In this document: positions 1-55,028 of the stretch, piece by piece
Numbering within the stretch: position 1 is the stretch's first letter
How the letters are laid out: each line of letters begins with the position of its first letter
Source of the DNA: Enchytraeus crypticus
Taxonomy: Eukaryota; Annelida; Clitellata; Enchytraeida; Enchytraeidae
Direction of reading: 5' to 3'
DNA length: 64,000 bases
Assembly (NCBI GenBank): GCA_905160935.1
Contig: CAJHZI010000552.1
Location: 605,501-669,500 of the forward strand
Notes under the pieces: model-generated
The model's input: only the letters and a program-made list of their open reading frames with translations
Told to the model about the DNA's origin: nothing
Databases searched by the model: none
Program-made: the position numbers and the translations under genes

Positions 1-137
1 ATTTTATCAACTGCCATTTCTTCTGCATATTTACAGTAATCAGTCAGTTAATTACTTCAATCAATCAGTTAACTATTATACATTAGTATATCGCAATTAA
101 ATTATATGGCCTTTACTTTTACCCGTGTTGTGTTCGA

Positions 138-320
138 GATACTGAATAATAGACCAACCGTGGACTGCGTGTGTCGTAAAGACGGTAAAGCACTAAGATC
201 CAGACAAATCAGTCATAAAGTTCATTCGGGTTGTGAGCGCATAGGCCCCAGAAATTGCTATAAAAGTTATAATCCCGACCCTAGTTAAACTGGGATTCAA
301 GGTAAGAAGATGATGATGTT
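138..320 (+). repeat. Interspersed family B, copy 1
   Basis: Diverged copy: GAATAATAGACCAACCGTGG, AAAGCACTAAGATCCA, GTTGTGAGCGCATAGG, CCAGAAATTGCTATAAAA, and the 3' end CCCGACCCTAGTTAAACTGG with an ATG repeat. Confidence 0.75.
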
Positions 321-838
321 GAGCCCCACTTTTAACTCAAATGGCAACTCATCCAAATGTTACACACAAAAATTAAACAACAATTAAATCTTTAAATCAA
401 AGTACGGAATCTTTCGTTCACTCTCCTCTCACGACATGACTGTAAACAGGCTTCGTTGGTTAAAGTAGGCTTCCTTCTTAAGCTTTGACGTACGAGACCT
501 TGAGTTCTTATATCCAGCGATCAACTTACATTCGTGTTACGAGTAAGAGAGAACCTACTGGCAGGTCCTCTCTAATCGTTTCAAAGAAAACCTTTCAAAA
601 GCTTTTGATGATGGAAGCTCGCCTAGAAGTCCTTGAAAAGTGGCAAATACATCAGGATGAAAATTGTGAAGAATACAATAAAGAATATATGACATAAGAA
701 TATATGAAAATTGTGAAGATAATATTGATATTCAAGCAAATAATTTAGAATTTTAAATAAAACATCCATGTGGTGGAAACCAATGGGGATGACCTTACGC
801 CTGGTCTCTCACTTAAGTTCAAGTAAAAATTGTGAAGA

Positions 839-841
839 GTA

Positions 842-913
<72 letters not shown>

Positions 914-940
914 TATATACTTGTGTATATATATATACAA

Positions 941-1005
<65 letters not shown>
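839..1005. repeat. (AT)n microsatellite, about 165 bp
   Basis: Nearly pure AT dinucleotide with a short palindromic interruption (CTTGTGTATATATATACAAG) in the middle. Spurious frames read Tyr-Ile repeats on both strands. Confidence 0.95.
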
Positions 1006-1006
<1 letters not shown>

Positions 1007-1090
1007 GCAAATACTTTAGAATTTTCCATTAAAACATCGAGATGGTAGAAACGGATGGAGGTGGCAGTTCCTCGTTATTGCACGTGACTA

Positions 1091-44463
<43,373 letters not shown>

Positions 44464-44484
44464 TTCTAAAAATATGCAATAATT

Positions 44485-44722
44485 CTAAATAAATGTTCCA
44501 TCAGTTTATTCTAAATGAATGTTTCCTTAGTTTATTCTAAATGAATGTTTCCTCAGTTTATTCTAAATGAATGTTTCATCAGTTTATTCTAAATGAATGT
44601 TTCATCAGTTTATTCTAAATGAATGTTTCATCAGTTTATTCTAAATGAATGTTTCATCAGTTTATTCTAAATGAATGTTTCATCAGTTTATTCTAAATGA
44701 ATGTTCCATCAGTTTATTCTTT
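44485..44722. repeat. 26-bp minisatellite beside the SPA17-like start exon
   Basis: About nine units of TTCTAAATGAATGTTTCATC plus AGTTTA. It starts about 20 bp upstream of the predicted first coding exon. Confidence 0.92.
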
Positions 44723-44865
44723 ACTGGCTGGAACCAGTGGCGATGTCGGTAAGATATGCGACCGCGGATCAGTATGTGCAAGGTTCAATTCCTGGGCTTG
44801 CCCGTAACTGACATCGCTTTCGAGTGAGGAAGCTGACGTTAACATTACCTTTTACTTTTACTAAA
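44723..44865 (+). mobile_element. SINE family A, copy 10
   Basis: Full copy from ACTGGCTGGAACCAGTGGCG to AACATTACCTTTTAC. It adjoins the right end of the 26-bp minisatellite upstream of SPA17-like exon 1. Confidence 0.8.
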
Positions 44866-46933
44866 AGTACTTAATTATATTAAATATTTGATAATACTAG
44901 AAAGATTGAAAAATATAATATTGCAATAAAATCTAAATTCTAATATAAGCATAACTTCAGTTTCCTGTGTCGAAGATATGTCAGCAATGCGTCAAGCACT
45001 AGATTTAAATGATTCACCTATTGATCAGCAGTTGGACCATACTGATATAGGCTACAACCGGCTCAGCCTCAAATAGCGCTAAACGCTACATAATAATGAA
45101 AACTACTATTTAAAACTATAAATCAACTTGAATACTTAATAAAGAAATAATAAACTTAATTAACACTATTGTGGCCTAAATTATAATTAGTGATAAAATT
45201 AAAACCTCTGAAATTGTGATTATTTTCATATATTTACGGCTTCATTAACATTTCTTCATTGGCTTCCATCCAATCTTCGTAAATCTTCATTTGAATCACA
45301 TCAGCCTTTGCTTTCCTATGAGCAGTGCCATAAGCAGTTAAAGACCTATCTTTCCATCTCTCTTTTCCATCCAGTGTCCATGAGCAGCGACCTGCGCCTA
45401 AACCACCTTGTCTTTAACTCCCTTTACTTTGGACTGAATTTCTGGATTTTGGAATTTGCACCGTTTTTGGACCTTCTATTTTTGCTCGCCGGCTTGATTT
45501 TGTCTCAATAGTGCTCGATGTTGTCATTGATGACTGTAGCACTCCAATTGTTGTTATTATTATTGTTATTATTCAGCGCCATAAACTGAAAACATTTAAA
45601 TCGTGTTGCTGATAGTTTAAAGTTTTGGCTTAGTATTTCAGCAAAACAATTATGCATTAAAAAGTGGTCAAATATCTGCTCTTAGCGCAGAACAGAAATT
45701 AGGACATTACAAACCTCTTCTTTATATATTTTATGGAACCTTTTTTGTCGATAATTTCGTTGAACAATTCACAGCTGATACGGACTTTCTAAATTTCGGT
45801 AAACATCGTGTTGCTATTGACAACGAGCGCAAGGTGTCCGGGCTTCCTTTGACATACACAAAAAGTTATAACCAGTAATCAACTAAGAAAATGCAGAGGA
45901 TGCTATTTAAAAGCTGAATATCCAATATCCATGCCAATTTATGGAGGAAGGATCAAATTGACATTTGAGAGCAGATCGCATTTCATAGATAATTTGAGAT
46001 GGAAAGGAACAAATTAACTGATTGATATATCTCAATTAATTAAAATTGATAGATGCGCATATAAAGATCTATTGAAGACTTTGCATAGTTAAAGATCCAA
46101 GTTACATACCTCATAATTAACTCAATTGCAGGGGCGTCCACACATGCAAGTTACGCGGGTTGGCAAAATAATTAAGTGGAATGGTAAAAATGTAAGGGGT
46201 TACAAGTGGACAAATAGCGCATTTACGTAATTTTGGCTAGAGAGGGAATATGCGTGCATGCGTCGCTATAATTAACTAAGGGATGGACGGCCCTTCTCAT
46301 AAGTGTTTCTTAACTTAGAAGTTCGAATCACTCTATATCTTTAAATTGGTTCGAATGATAACAGTTAGGTTAATTGCTAATTAAATACTTCTATCATTGT
46401 TTGATTCATATGCTGAGATCTTTTGCAGCCATAGTACGTGTTTTCCCAGTAATAATTCATCCTAAACTTAGACTTTAAGCCGTTTTTGAATTATTTCGAG
46501 CAATTTTCGATTGCTTAATTAAATAGTGCCGGATACTATCACGGATAACATTAGCAATGTAATTATTGTTTCCATTGTTTAAAACTTTTAAACACCTAAC
46601 TGTTGTAAACCACCTTAGAAATTATTTTAGAATTTTTTCTAAACTGTTTTAGAAAACTGCAAGAAAAGAAGAGAACAAGCGAATTTGAGATAGAAAAGAT
46701 CTGGAACAAGTGTTTTGTTTACATTGTTGACCTGTTTATATCTTTGTTTGATTTTTATTATTTGTAATATATTGGTTGTATGGTTACACACATGACAACT
46801 GCGCGTGCTACGATATATTTAATGTTTGGATTTCTCTGCATGTGTATACAGTTTAGACATCAATTGAATCACTGGACTTTAATTTTGTAGTATTATTGTA
46901 AAGCGGATTCAGTTTAGTTTAAGATTAGACAGG
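44866..46933. other. Divergent intergenic region between the SPA17-like gene and RBM48
   Basis: Should contain the promoters and 5'UTRs of both genes. Besides a family D repeat I see no CpG island and no convincing TATA or initiator element. A C-rich-to-AT mix near 46140-46300 is unassigned. Confidence 0.5.
45428..45575 (+). repeat. Interspersed family D, copy 1
   Basis: TTGGACTGAATTTCTGGATT, TTTGCTCGCCGGCTTGATTT, AATAGTGCTCGATGTTGTCA, TGATGACTGTAGCACTCCAA, then TTG/ATT repeats. Lies between the SPA17-like gene and RBM48. Confidence 0.75.
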
Positions 46934-47119
46934 ATGTCTCGAACAGTTGATGACGCTGCCGTGTCAGTAAGTGAAAGTTGTATTGATGCTAATTCTGGTA
47001 ACTTAGTTAATGCGTCGGCGTCTTATTCTAGTTCAACTATTAAGGATCATCATGTGCGACAAGAACTCTGTACCAATAGGCCTCCTTATCGCAGCGGTAG
47101 ACAATTACGGGCCGTGAAA
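46934..47119 (+). CDS. RBM48: RBM48 exon 1
   Basis: 62 codons. The variable N-terminus is Ser-rich, followed by the conserved KDHHVRQELC and RPPYRSGRQLRAVK. The donor AAA|GTAAGT is ideal, phase 0. The next exon continues exactly at the family's RAVKVYT boundary. Confidence 0.88.
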
Positions 47120-50100
47120 GTAAGTTTACTTCTGTATTGCGATATTCATTACTTTTTTTAGACCAATTGGTTTTTTATATTTAATAACATACATTTTTCA
47201 CTTTTCTTTATTGTTTTAGATGCATTTGAAAATGAACAATTGGACACTTAGAAATTTAATATAGACTTTAAGCCTTCTTTTTACTGATTTCAGAGATAAG
47301 GAAATAAATATCTAGAATTGAAATTACTGGAGAATTTTATTTTCTCTTGAAATTTAATTATTTTAATAAAGTAATGAACTTTATGTGTTTATATGACCTA
47401 TTTGTGACTAACCATTGTTCAGTCACTCACAGCTTATTGACTATTGTTGTATTATTTTGCAAGGCGTAGTGATTTGAAATAAATAGATAAAGTAAAATAA
47501 TTCTTTCAATTCTATTTTTATTATATAATTCTTTGTTGTTTGTCTCTACTATCAGGTGTACACCTGCAGTCAGGAGTCGCGCTATCTGCTCGTGCTCAAC
47601 ATTCCAGCCATTGGAACCATTCAGGAGCTCATCAAGCTGTTTGCTCTCTATGGAGCCATAGAGGAGTACAGGATACTGGATGACTATCCCGCTCCTGAAC
47701 AGTTCACTGACGTTGTCTGGATCAAGTTCACCCAGATAAGATCTGCAAGGTTTCAGCAGAGTATAACTTTTATTAAAATCTAAAATAAAGACGTAGAGTG
47801 ATGTAATGTTTCACTGAGATATTGACTGTGTACATAATAAAATAAAAATATAAAATAAAGACAGAGTGCTGCAATGTTTCACTGAGATATTGACTATGTA
47901 TATTAATTTATAAGCTTATATGTTGTAATGTAACTTTACCTAAACAAAATATGTACAAAGCAACAACTGCAGAGCTATATGCTGATGTATGCTGATGTAA
48001 TGTTTTTATATTTAATACAATTTTTTTGTTCTTAATGTTACTCAAAATTGTGTAGATAGACTACTACCTTTTTTTCTCTCTTGTAAAAACGTTAAAATCG
48101 TTTCACAAATTCTTGCTTTTGCATCATGTATGTAGCAAGTAGTGCATATTATATCAGTAAAAGCTAAAAACTAAATATTTTACTTGTAAGGTTTGTTTTA
48201 CATCAGTACTACTACTGCTACTAATAATAATGAAGGTTTAATGTCCGTTTTCTCATCCAAGGTGGATATCAGGGACTAAGCATGTGTTGTTTACATTGCA
48301 CTATTAATGAACATGCAACTGAGTGATGTAGTAGAAATGGTTGATTTGTGCCTAAGACATGCTAGTGAGAGTTTAATATCGTGTATAACGCATTGTACTG
48401 CATCACAATGCATATCTTATTTTCTGTACACTGTATCTTAGTGTGCTTTATTCTACTTAAATAAAAATGTTATTGTATTAGAGACCTTAGACTGTTCAAT
48501 TTGTAGTGTGCAATATCACATTGCATTGCGACACTGTATGTGTCATATTTTGTGCATTGTATTTTAATTTATTTTATTATATAATTATTTGTATTTTTAT
48601 TTATAAATATAATTATGTGCAATTTTGTGCAGATATGCCAAGAGAAAGATGGACGATTACAATTTCTTTGGCGGTGCACTTCACGTCTGCTATGCACCGG
48701 AATATGAAACAGTCGAAGATACACGACAAAAGCTTGTTGAAAGAAGAAAAGAAGTTGCTCGTCGTATCAGACTATTAGGTTTGCTCTATTTGAATCTTAC
48801 TACTTTCATTTCAAGAATTTTACCTCTTTTATTGTAAGTTTCATTATTTTATAACTATTTTTTTATTCTGTCTTCTAAATTGCAGCGTGTGATTTACTCT
48901 TAAAAATTAAAGTTAGCTTTGGTAATCAACTTCTGAACTCTGCTTGTTTATGTTTTCTTTAGTTTTATTATGCAAGATCTTTAGCTTGAAATGAGATAAA
49001 GATTTAGACTTCTATTTTGGGATTGGCTTTTGGCAGAGCAGTCAGGAAGTAGTTTTAAGAATTTTTGGAAAATTTAGTAAACTGAGGTCAGCGGGTTCTT
49101 TTTGTTAAACAAGATGCCCTCTTGAGTTAATTCTTCAACTGGTGGCCAAAAATTCCGAAATTTTTTGTCCATTTTTAGATGTAATCATGGAATAAAAAAA
49201 TTTTCATTTATCTGATCGCATGTTGTTATCAAAATTGATGAATCGAAGTTATTGCATTTATTGTGTTTGTCGAAAAAAATAATTTAGAAAAAAAGATACG
49301 TGTTTAAGACATATGTCTGCAATATTTTGATTTTTCAACGTTACAGCCAGTCCAGAAGTTGAGAAGTCATCCACAAGTCACTCCGTTAGAAAGGAATCTA
49401 AAGTCAGAGAGTCGCCTGCTATCGACGTCAAGGATCGATTGGACGCAGGATCTTCTAAACTACAGACTCTCCCTATCCAGGGACCAGCACTACCGGTGGA
49501 AGTGGACAGGAAGCGAAAAACCTTCCACTCGTCAGAGACGGGTGATTCTTCGTACGATGACACGGTGCAGGCTGTGCGTAGTAAAGTGTCCACAGTAAGT
49601 GCATTGACTTAAATATGTGCAATTATTGCTGATTAATAATAATAATTATTAATAATAATGATTAATAATAATAGTTAGTAATAATTTTTGATGCTAGTAA
49701 TTAATAACAATGATTAACAATAACGGGTATTGTTATTCATCGCATTTATTAGTGTTGACATCACCACTGTCTCCAGCCCACTGGCTGGAGCCAGTGGTCT
49801 GGAGCCATTGGTGATGTCAGTAAGATACTCGACCGCGGATCAGTATGTGCGGGGTGCAAACCCTGGGCTAGCCCGTCACTGACATCACTTTCGAGTGAGG
49901 AAACTGACGTTAACATTGTCTTTAGCTTTTCTTATTGAGCCATTATAATAAAATTTGAAACGTCTGGAGTGTGGATTTAGTGGAGTGTATTCGTTGAAGC
50001 CGTCATTCTGAATGCTGGAGTTGATGGGACGCACAATATTAATGGTATCGTGTTGACTTGTCTAATAAAATACTAGTCGCAGTGTGGCTTATATTGTGAT

Positions 50101-50201
50101 AATTTGATTGTTTATTTTGTTATTCTGATGTGCATTTAATTTTTTTACAGCTATCGACGCCTTTCTTTCCGCGCTCTCTGAAGAAATTAAAGAGGAGTTG
50201 A
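46934..50201 (+). CDS. RBM48: RBM48 homologue, whole gene (5 coding exons)
   Basis: Joined exons: 46934-47119, 47556-47749, 48633-48778, 49347-49594, 50151-50201, giving about 274 residues. Phases agree at every junction. Recognised from the DHHV.(Q/R)..C..RP.YR.GR..RAVKVYT start, the RRM-like core ('LFALYGAIEEYRILDDYP', then F(T/E)V..IKF...SARYAKRKMD) and the signature 'FFGGALHVCYAPEYETVE'. RBM48 with ARMC7 is a component of the U12 (minor) spliceosome. The protein is shorter than the human one (about 367 residues), mainly in the poorly conserved middle. An 'YDDTVQAVRSKVST' segment corresponds to the conserved C-terminal helix. The start ATG has A at -3. Confidence 0.88.
47556..47749 (+). 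CDS. RBM48: RBM48 exon 2 (RRM core)
   Basis: Acceptor 'ctctactatcag'. It encodes VYTCSQESRYLLVLNIPAIG, the RRM helix 'TIQELIKLFALYGAIEEY', then DVVWIKFTQIRSAR. It ends in phase 2 at GCAAG|GTTTCA. This donor is weak by consensus but fixed by homology, because the next exon supplies the rest of the SAR.AKRKMD motif. Confidence 0.85.
48225..48285 (-). repeat. Interspersed family H, 3' end (reverse)
   Basis: Plus strand AATAATAATGAAGGTTTAAT, GTCCGTTTTCTCATCCAAGG, TGGATATCAGGGAC, in RBM48 intron 2. Confidence 0.6.
48633..48778 (+). CDS. RBM48: RBM48 exon 3 (FFGG/HVCYAPE signature)
   Basis: Acceptor 'caattttgtgcag'. It reads YAKRKMDDYNFFGGALHVCY then APEYETVEDTR, QKLVERRKEVARRIRLL. This is the most conserved part of the family. 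It ends in phase 1 at TTAG|GTTTGC. Confidence 0.88.
49347..49594 (+). CDS. RBM48: RBM48 exon 4 (variable linker and C-terminal helix)
   Basis: Acceptor 'caacgttacag', entering with two bases to complete an Ala codon. A low-complexity Ser/Lys-rich linker is followed by 'YDDTVQAVRSKVST', resembling the conserved C-terminal helix of RBM48. Donor ACA|GTAAGT, phase 0. Confidence 0.78.
49779..49930 (+). mobile_element. SINE family A, copy 11
   Basis: Full copy in RBM48 intron 4. Its 5' end is duplicated (CTGGAGCCAGTGGT followed by CTGGAGCCATTGGTG), so the palindromic head appears twice. Confidence 0.8.
50151..50201 (+). CDS. RBM48: RBM48 exon 5 (terminal, 16 codons)
   Basis: Strong acceptor (T-rich tract, 'tttttttacag'). 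In phase 0 it reads LSTPFFPRSLKKLKRS and stops at 50199-50201. A short basic C-terminus is usual for RBM48. A second frame stays open for 65 codons (to about 50350) and has protein-like composition, so the terminal frame should be checked against a transcript. Confidence 0.65.
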   Translation, partial: LSTPFFPRSLKKLKRS

Positions 50202-50455
50202 AACATGGAAACTTGCCCGAATTCTCTGCAATATCTACCGAACGTTCTATTGGATGGAAGGGCCAAGACTTGAATTACACAATAATTGCTTTGTCGTTCA
50301 TTCGTGAGATCAGCGACGATCAATTCAACAAGTTTATTCCATCGTGGTGACCTCATCTGTATCAAGCATAAATGATACCATTTTTTCATTGCGGCATAGT
50401 ATAGACCTTTTATGATATGTAGTGGTAGTTCTGCTCACACATGTAGTGATAGTTC

Positions 50456-50720
50456 CCCGTGTTGTTTGAAGAATTGACCAACCGGTGACTGCACGTGTCG
50501 TAGAAGGCGACTAAAGCACTAAGATCTACACCAATGTCAGAAAGGGCATTCGGTTGGTGAGCGCCTAGGCTCCAGAAATTGCTACAAAAATTTAAACGAA
50601 TGGAAAAGTCTCAATTGGGGATTGATTAATGGTGTAGTGGAGGACAGGGAGGATTTGAGACAGTCTATTTGTATCCCAACCCTAGTTAAACTGGGATTAA
50701 AGGGAAGATGATGTTGATGA
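50456..50720 (+). repeat. Interspersed family B, copy 8 (best preserved)
   Basis: Runs from CCCCGTGTTGTTTGAAGAAT through ACTGCACGTGTCGTAGAAGG, CGACTAAAGCACTAAGATC, GGCATTCGGTTGGTGAGCGC, AACGAATGGAAAAGTCTCAA and GACAGGGAGGATTTGAGACA to CCCTAGTTAAACTGGGATTA and an ATG-rich tail. About 265 bp. Lies just downstream of RBM48. Confidence 0.82.
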
Positions 50721-50999
50721 GTGGTAGTTCTGCTCACGTTATATACGTTATATATCGCATTATAGTATACTGTAACTCGGTGTGTTTTAGCTATGTCTTT
50801 CTGTGGCGGCTTTGGTCAGGTTCTCCAGTACGCATTGTTTGTTGTTCGATCGGTTCTTCGTACTAAGTACTGAAAATTGTTCACTTCTTCCACTAATCAT
50901 TTTAACATCGAGAATGGGTTGATATTTGAATACCAATTAAATGATAAAGGTCATTTATATATTGTTTGTTAATCATTAAAATCACTTGTAGTTTGTTAA

Positions 51000-51620
51000 C
51001 CAGTGAATTCAATGTTAACCAGTGAATTCATAATCATTTAAAATCACTGTTAAATTCTTAGTAATTTATATTACTTTTAGACTGTCAGTCATTAGAAATC
51101 ATTAGTTCACTGTGTATCATTAAAAATCACTGGTTCACTGTTAATCAGTGATTTAAAATCACTAGTTCACTGTTTAGTAGTGATTTAAAATCACTGGTTC
51201 ACTGTTAATCAGTGATTTAAATCACTGGTTCACTGTTAATCAATGATTTAAAATCACTGGTTCACTGTTTAGCAGCGATTTAAAATCACTGGTTCACTGT
51301 TAATCAGTGATTTAAAATCGCTGGTTCACTGTTACTCAGTGATTTAAAATCACTTGTTCACTGTTAATCAATGATTTAAAATCACTGGTTCACTTTTTAG
51401 CAGTGATTTAAAATCTCTGGTTCACTGTTAATCAGTGATTTTAAATCACTGGTTCACTGTTAATCAGTGATTTAAATCACTGGTTCACTGTTTATCAGTG
51501 ATTTAAACTCACTAGTTCATTGTTAATCAGTGAGGGATTTTAAATAACTGGTTCACTGTTTATCAGCGGTTTAAAATCACTGATTCACTGTTAATCATTA
51601 AAAAGCACTGGTTCACAATT
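51000..51620. repeat. 32-bp palindrome-bearing minisatellite
   Basis: About 19 units of GGTTCACTGTTAATCAGTGA plus TTTAAAATCACT. The part CAGTGATTTAAAATCACTG is a near-perfect palindrome in every unit. Confidence 0.92.
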
Positions 51621-51801
51621 GAACTCACTGGTATGAAGTGTGTAATTTTAAAAAATAGGACTCTGACTTATTGCTCTGAGATCTAAAGTTCTCGCAAAAA
51701 AGTTCTACAAAGTACCTTCACGTTGTATTGCATCATAGTAAATAATTTAAATCTAGAACCGCCAGAGTGAGTTAGAATGTACCTGCTGTTTACTTGTAAA
51801 A

Positions 51802-51916
51802 GTAAAGATGATGTTAATGTCAGTTTAATTTCTCGAAAGCGATATCGGTGATGGCGAGCCCAGGATTTGAACCCCGCACATACTGATCCACATTCGGATA
51901 TCATACCGACATCGCC
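51802..51916 (-). mobile_element. SINE family A, copy 12
   Basis: Reverse-oriented copy with B box GGGTTCAAATCC and GGCGATGTCGGTATGATATC. It lacks the palindromic head. Confidence 0.75.
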
Positions 51917-51977
51917 TGTGAGTTTGTAATTCATCATTAAACAATTATACTGCAGTTTGGATATAAATCATCACTAA

Positions 51978-52130
51978 TAACTTTGGACTGATTGTCTGGA
52001 TTTTGGAATTTGCTCCGTTTTTGGACCTTCTTTTTGCTCGCCGGCTTGATTTTGTCTCAATAGTGCTCGATGTTGTCATTCATGACTGTAGCACTCTAAT
52101 TGTTCTTATTATTATTATTATTATTATTAA
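51978..52130 (+). repeat. Interspersed family D, copy 2
   Basis: Nearly identical to copy 1 over 140 bp (TTTGCTCGCCGGCTTGATTT, CTCGATGTTGTCATTCATGA), ending in (ATT)n. Such similarity suggests recent activity. Confidence 0.78.
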
Positions 52131-52299
52131 GATTGAAGTGATTTGAGCAGTGTTCAATGCAATATTAGCAGCATAATTATGTATAGTTAGTTTGGTTGTT
52201 GAGCAGCATGGTTTACGACTCATTCTCTTATCTCAATAAGATCTCTTGATGTTGTGCTTCTGCAGCCCTAAAATATATCTCCAGCTTTAATTTTGACTT

Positions 52300-52395
52300 G
52301 AAACTCTCCTGAAAGCAATAACATTTCGACATTATTGTCGTCAATGACAACATAGGGCACTTTGGAACCACAGCTATGCCGATGAGCATAAAAAA
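52300..52395 (-). repeat. Interspersed family D, copy 3 (reverse, partial)
   Basis: Plus strand TTGTCGTCAATGACAACATA, GGGCACTTTGGAACCACAGC, GATGAGCATAAA. Confidence 0.65.
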
Positions 52396-52739
52396 TATGA
52401 AAATTAGAATTATCCGGAAAGAGATTAGAGTTAACCAATTGACTATTTATTTATTTTTAGTTTAAAAATAAATTCAAGAGCTAATTAAGCACAAATTTTA
52501 TTGATGACTGCCAGTGCTTACAGTTGAAGACTTAACTATTGAAAATGTTACAATTTTGCAATTTGTAATTAAAATATCAATCTGATGAGCCAAGATGAAA
52601 ACTGAGAAAGGCAGTGGGAAGCCATGCAACTTCGAATTCTCCATATTTTTCTTTAGATTAATGCTGTATACGTATGAGGTATCGATATGGCGTAACCTTA
52701 GTGAAGGATTTAACTTGCTAATCTGTGGAGTGCTCTTTA

Positions 52740-52815
52740 TGGAGTGTGAAATCTAACACTGACTTTAACTATATATGATAGACCTGCCCTTTGGCAAACA
52801 CAGAATGAGAGAGAA
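52740..52815 (+). repeat. Interspersed family F, copy 3 (3' end)
   Basis: GTGCTCTTTATGGAGTGTGA, then GACCTGCCCTTTGGCAAACA and GAGAGAGAA. A diverged terminal fragment in plus orientation. Confidence 0.5.
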
Positions 52816-52863
52816 TCAATACTGTAATAGATGTTAACTCTTATATACGCAACAACCACAACA

Positions 52864-53095
52864 AAAAAGTAAACACGCATTATGGTGAATAATCAACTAT
52901 GTTTATATCTATCACTTTTAAAACCATATGTTTAATCTGTTAGGCAATTTAGATCATTTTCCGAATTACCAGTCCAGTGAATGTCCGAGATTTTACTCCC
53001 AGATCAGCGCGGCCGGGATTCGAACCCACGAGGGTTGGATTCACCTCGGGATTTGTTATTTAAAACTTCATGACGTTATAACCCTACGCTATTTA
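52864..53095 (-). mobile_element. SINE family E, copy 5
   Basis: Minus strand: TAGCGTAGGGTTATAACG, B box GGGTTCGAATCCCGGCC, body and 3' end as in copy 2. Confidence 0.8.
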
Positions 53096-53104
53096 AAACT
53101 ACGA

Positions 53105-53235
53105 ATAGTCTGCTACTGTTGTCCATGACAATATCGAGCACTGTGGAACCATATCAAAACCGATGAGCAGAGTGAGAGGTCCATAAACGGTGCAAGCCAA
53201 AGTCTGGGTATCAGTCCAAGGAAGGGTACAGGCGG
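53105..53235 (-). repeat. Interspersed family D, copy 4 (reverse)
   Basis: Plus strand TACTGTTGTCCATGACAATA, TCGAGCACTGTGGAACCATA, CCGATGAGCAGAGTGAG, ACGGTGCAAGCCAAAGTC. Confidence 0.7.
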
Positions 53236-53239
53236 AATG

Positions 53240-54296
53240 AAGGTTTGCATGTTGGAATTAATTCATGGACATTAGGTGGATAGGAATGATATAAAAATCC
53301 ACGATAGGTCGTGTCCAATTTTTCTAAATTTTTATTTACATAGGTCTCTTTAATTTCCTATAAAACTGTTGCGTCGACTTCGCTATTATCGATAGGTCTA
53401 TTGTTATGAACATTTTATATGGCAATGTGTTAGTCAATATTCAATAAACTACACAAGCAAACAATAAGATGCAAGTCTTCTTATTCCTTAATCTCTCGTT
53501 TTTCTTGACAACTGTTTGTTTACATGTCGATTTAGCGCATGGTTTGAAAATATGTTCTAAACTAAGGTAAGATATTTTGAATTAATTAAAAATTTGAATA
53601 TTATAACATTTAACTTCTGCCTTGACTGCACATACAAATATAAATCTAGCGTCAATGATATGAGCCGTAAATGCACTGGCTGGAGCAAGTGATGTCCGTA
53701 AGATATTCGACCGTGGATCAGTATGGGCGGAATTCAAAGATTTCTAACCTAGTAGAGTTTAGAACACTGCAGACATTTCATTTAAACTTTTGTCTTTACC
53801 GACTATGCTAACACATATCCAAGCACTTGATAAGATCTAGACATTCGTACAACTTATAGCAAGTAATATCTTTAAAAATGTGGCATTGTTGCAATGTTTC
53901 ATCTATAGCTTGATAAATAGCATACATAAATGTCTAAAATTCTAAAAGCAGATTAAGTCTTTTTGCTTTTTTCATTAGCTTGGCTTGCCAATATTGGCTA
54001 ATTTTATGTGTAAGTTATAAAGGTAACTTTAAACAAGTGATAGATTTGGTCTATGTTGCGCTGATAACTTAATTCACTTTTTGCTTTTTATGCAACAATC
54101 TCATCACAACTTCAGCCAAACTCGATAATGTTAGATTTCTAAGAATTCAAAACGATTGAAGATCATTGAGCTCTGCTATTGGCTAGTAAAATCTGCGCAT
54201 TTAAAATTTCCCTGAGAAAATTTCCCAGAGCCATTAGAATTAAGCGGATATGCGACAAGCTTAGCAGGTGAAATTTGCAATGTATGATAAAATAAC
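53240..54296. other. Intergenic AT-rich stretch, no gene seen
   Basis: Apart from a truncated family A SINE there is no long frame, tandem repeat or known family between here and the hAT MITE. Confidence 0.6.
53673..53740 (+). mobile_element. SINE family A, copy 13 (3'-truncated)
   Basis: GCACTGGCTGGAGCAAGTGA, then GATGTCCGTAAGATATTCGA and a decayed B-box region. The 3' body is absent. Confidence 0.65.
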
Positions 54297-54304
54297 CAAA
54301 TGAT

Positions 54305-55028
54305 CAGGGGCGGATCCAGGAATTTTTTAAGGGGGAGCCCGAAACTCTTTTTTGAGAGTGTACACATTTATTTCTGATGCCACGCCTTCTTCGGGACATG
54401 TGACAACCAGAAAAAATGCTGGGGGGGGGGGAATTTTTCATTACTGCGCTCGGCTCATAGAGTGAGTACATTCTCGTATCTTACCCCCCCCCCCGTCAAA
54501 CCAGTACTAAAGTCAGGTGAAAACCTAAAATGCCTAAAGTCCTACATTTGTTTTTTGGAAAAAAGCAGGTTAAAGTTTTCACCTTTGAAGAAACTCGCGG
54601 ATCTGGACGAATTGCAAAAGATTTTGGCGGTAGGGGCCCTTCCCAGCCAAGGCTGTTTGCATCACTACTCCGAGACATAGTTCACATTTTTTACTCACAC
54701 CCTTTTCTCCGCTTATAGGCTACAGTGGTTAATGTGAAAATTGGGAGCTAGTGAAACGGTCAACATTTTTCGGGCCCCCATCCATTATATAGGCCTCCTA
54801 GTATACCAAACATATGGGCCCCTAGTGGGGCCCATATTTGAAGAAATTCGAACTATAGTGGAACTGAGTTCCCTCTTGGACCCCTCCCCCCCAACCACTG
54901 CCCTTACAAACATATTTACCCATACAAATTGCCATAGAAGCAATGATAATATACAGTAGTTGACTTTTTTTCGACGGGCCTATAAGGGGGGGGCCCGGGC
55001 CCGCTGAGCCCCCCTGGATTCGCCACTG
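54305..55028. mobile_element. Non-autonomous hAT-type DNA transposon (MITE) with 8-bp target duplication
   Basis: Terminal inverted repeats CAGGGGCGGATCCAGG (left) and CAGTGGCGAATCCAGG (right, read inward) differ at two positions. The element is flanked on both sides by CAAATGAT (54297-54304 and 55029-55036), the 8-bp duplication typical of hAT transposases. The 724-bp interior has runs of G and C (near 54420, 54484, 54985) and no transposase, so it needs an enzyme in trans. Confidence 0.88.

Noticed and set aside
485-697. 70-codon plus-strand frame with charged composition
   Set aside because: No ATG at its start, no splice context and no recognisable family. Could be chance.
768-1032. Open frames of Tyr-Ile repeats on both strands
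   Set aside because: They are translations of an AT microsatellite and carry no other sequence. The same applies near 22500-22700.
49359-49598. Other frames overlapping RBM48 exon 4
   Set aside because: Exon 4 phase is fixed by strong acceptor and donor sites and by similarity of its C-terminal helix to RBM48; the alternative frames have neither.
51000-51620. CRISPR-like regular repeat
   Set aside because: Units are contiguous with no unique spacers, and the genome is eukaryotic. It is a tandem minisatellite, as are the arrays at 38.6 and 59.4 kb.
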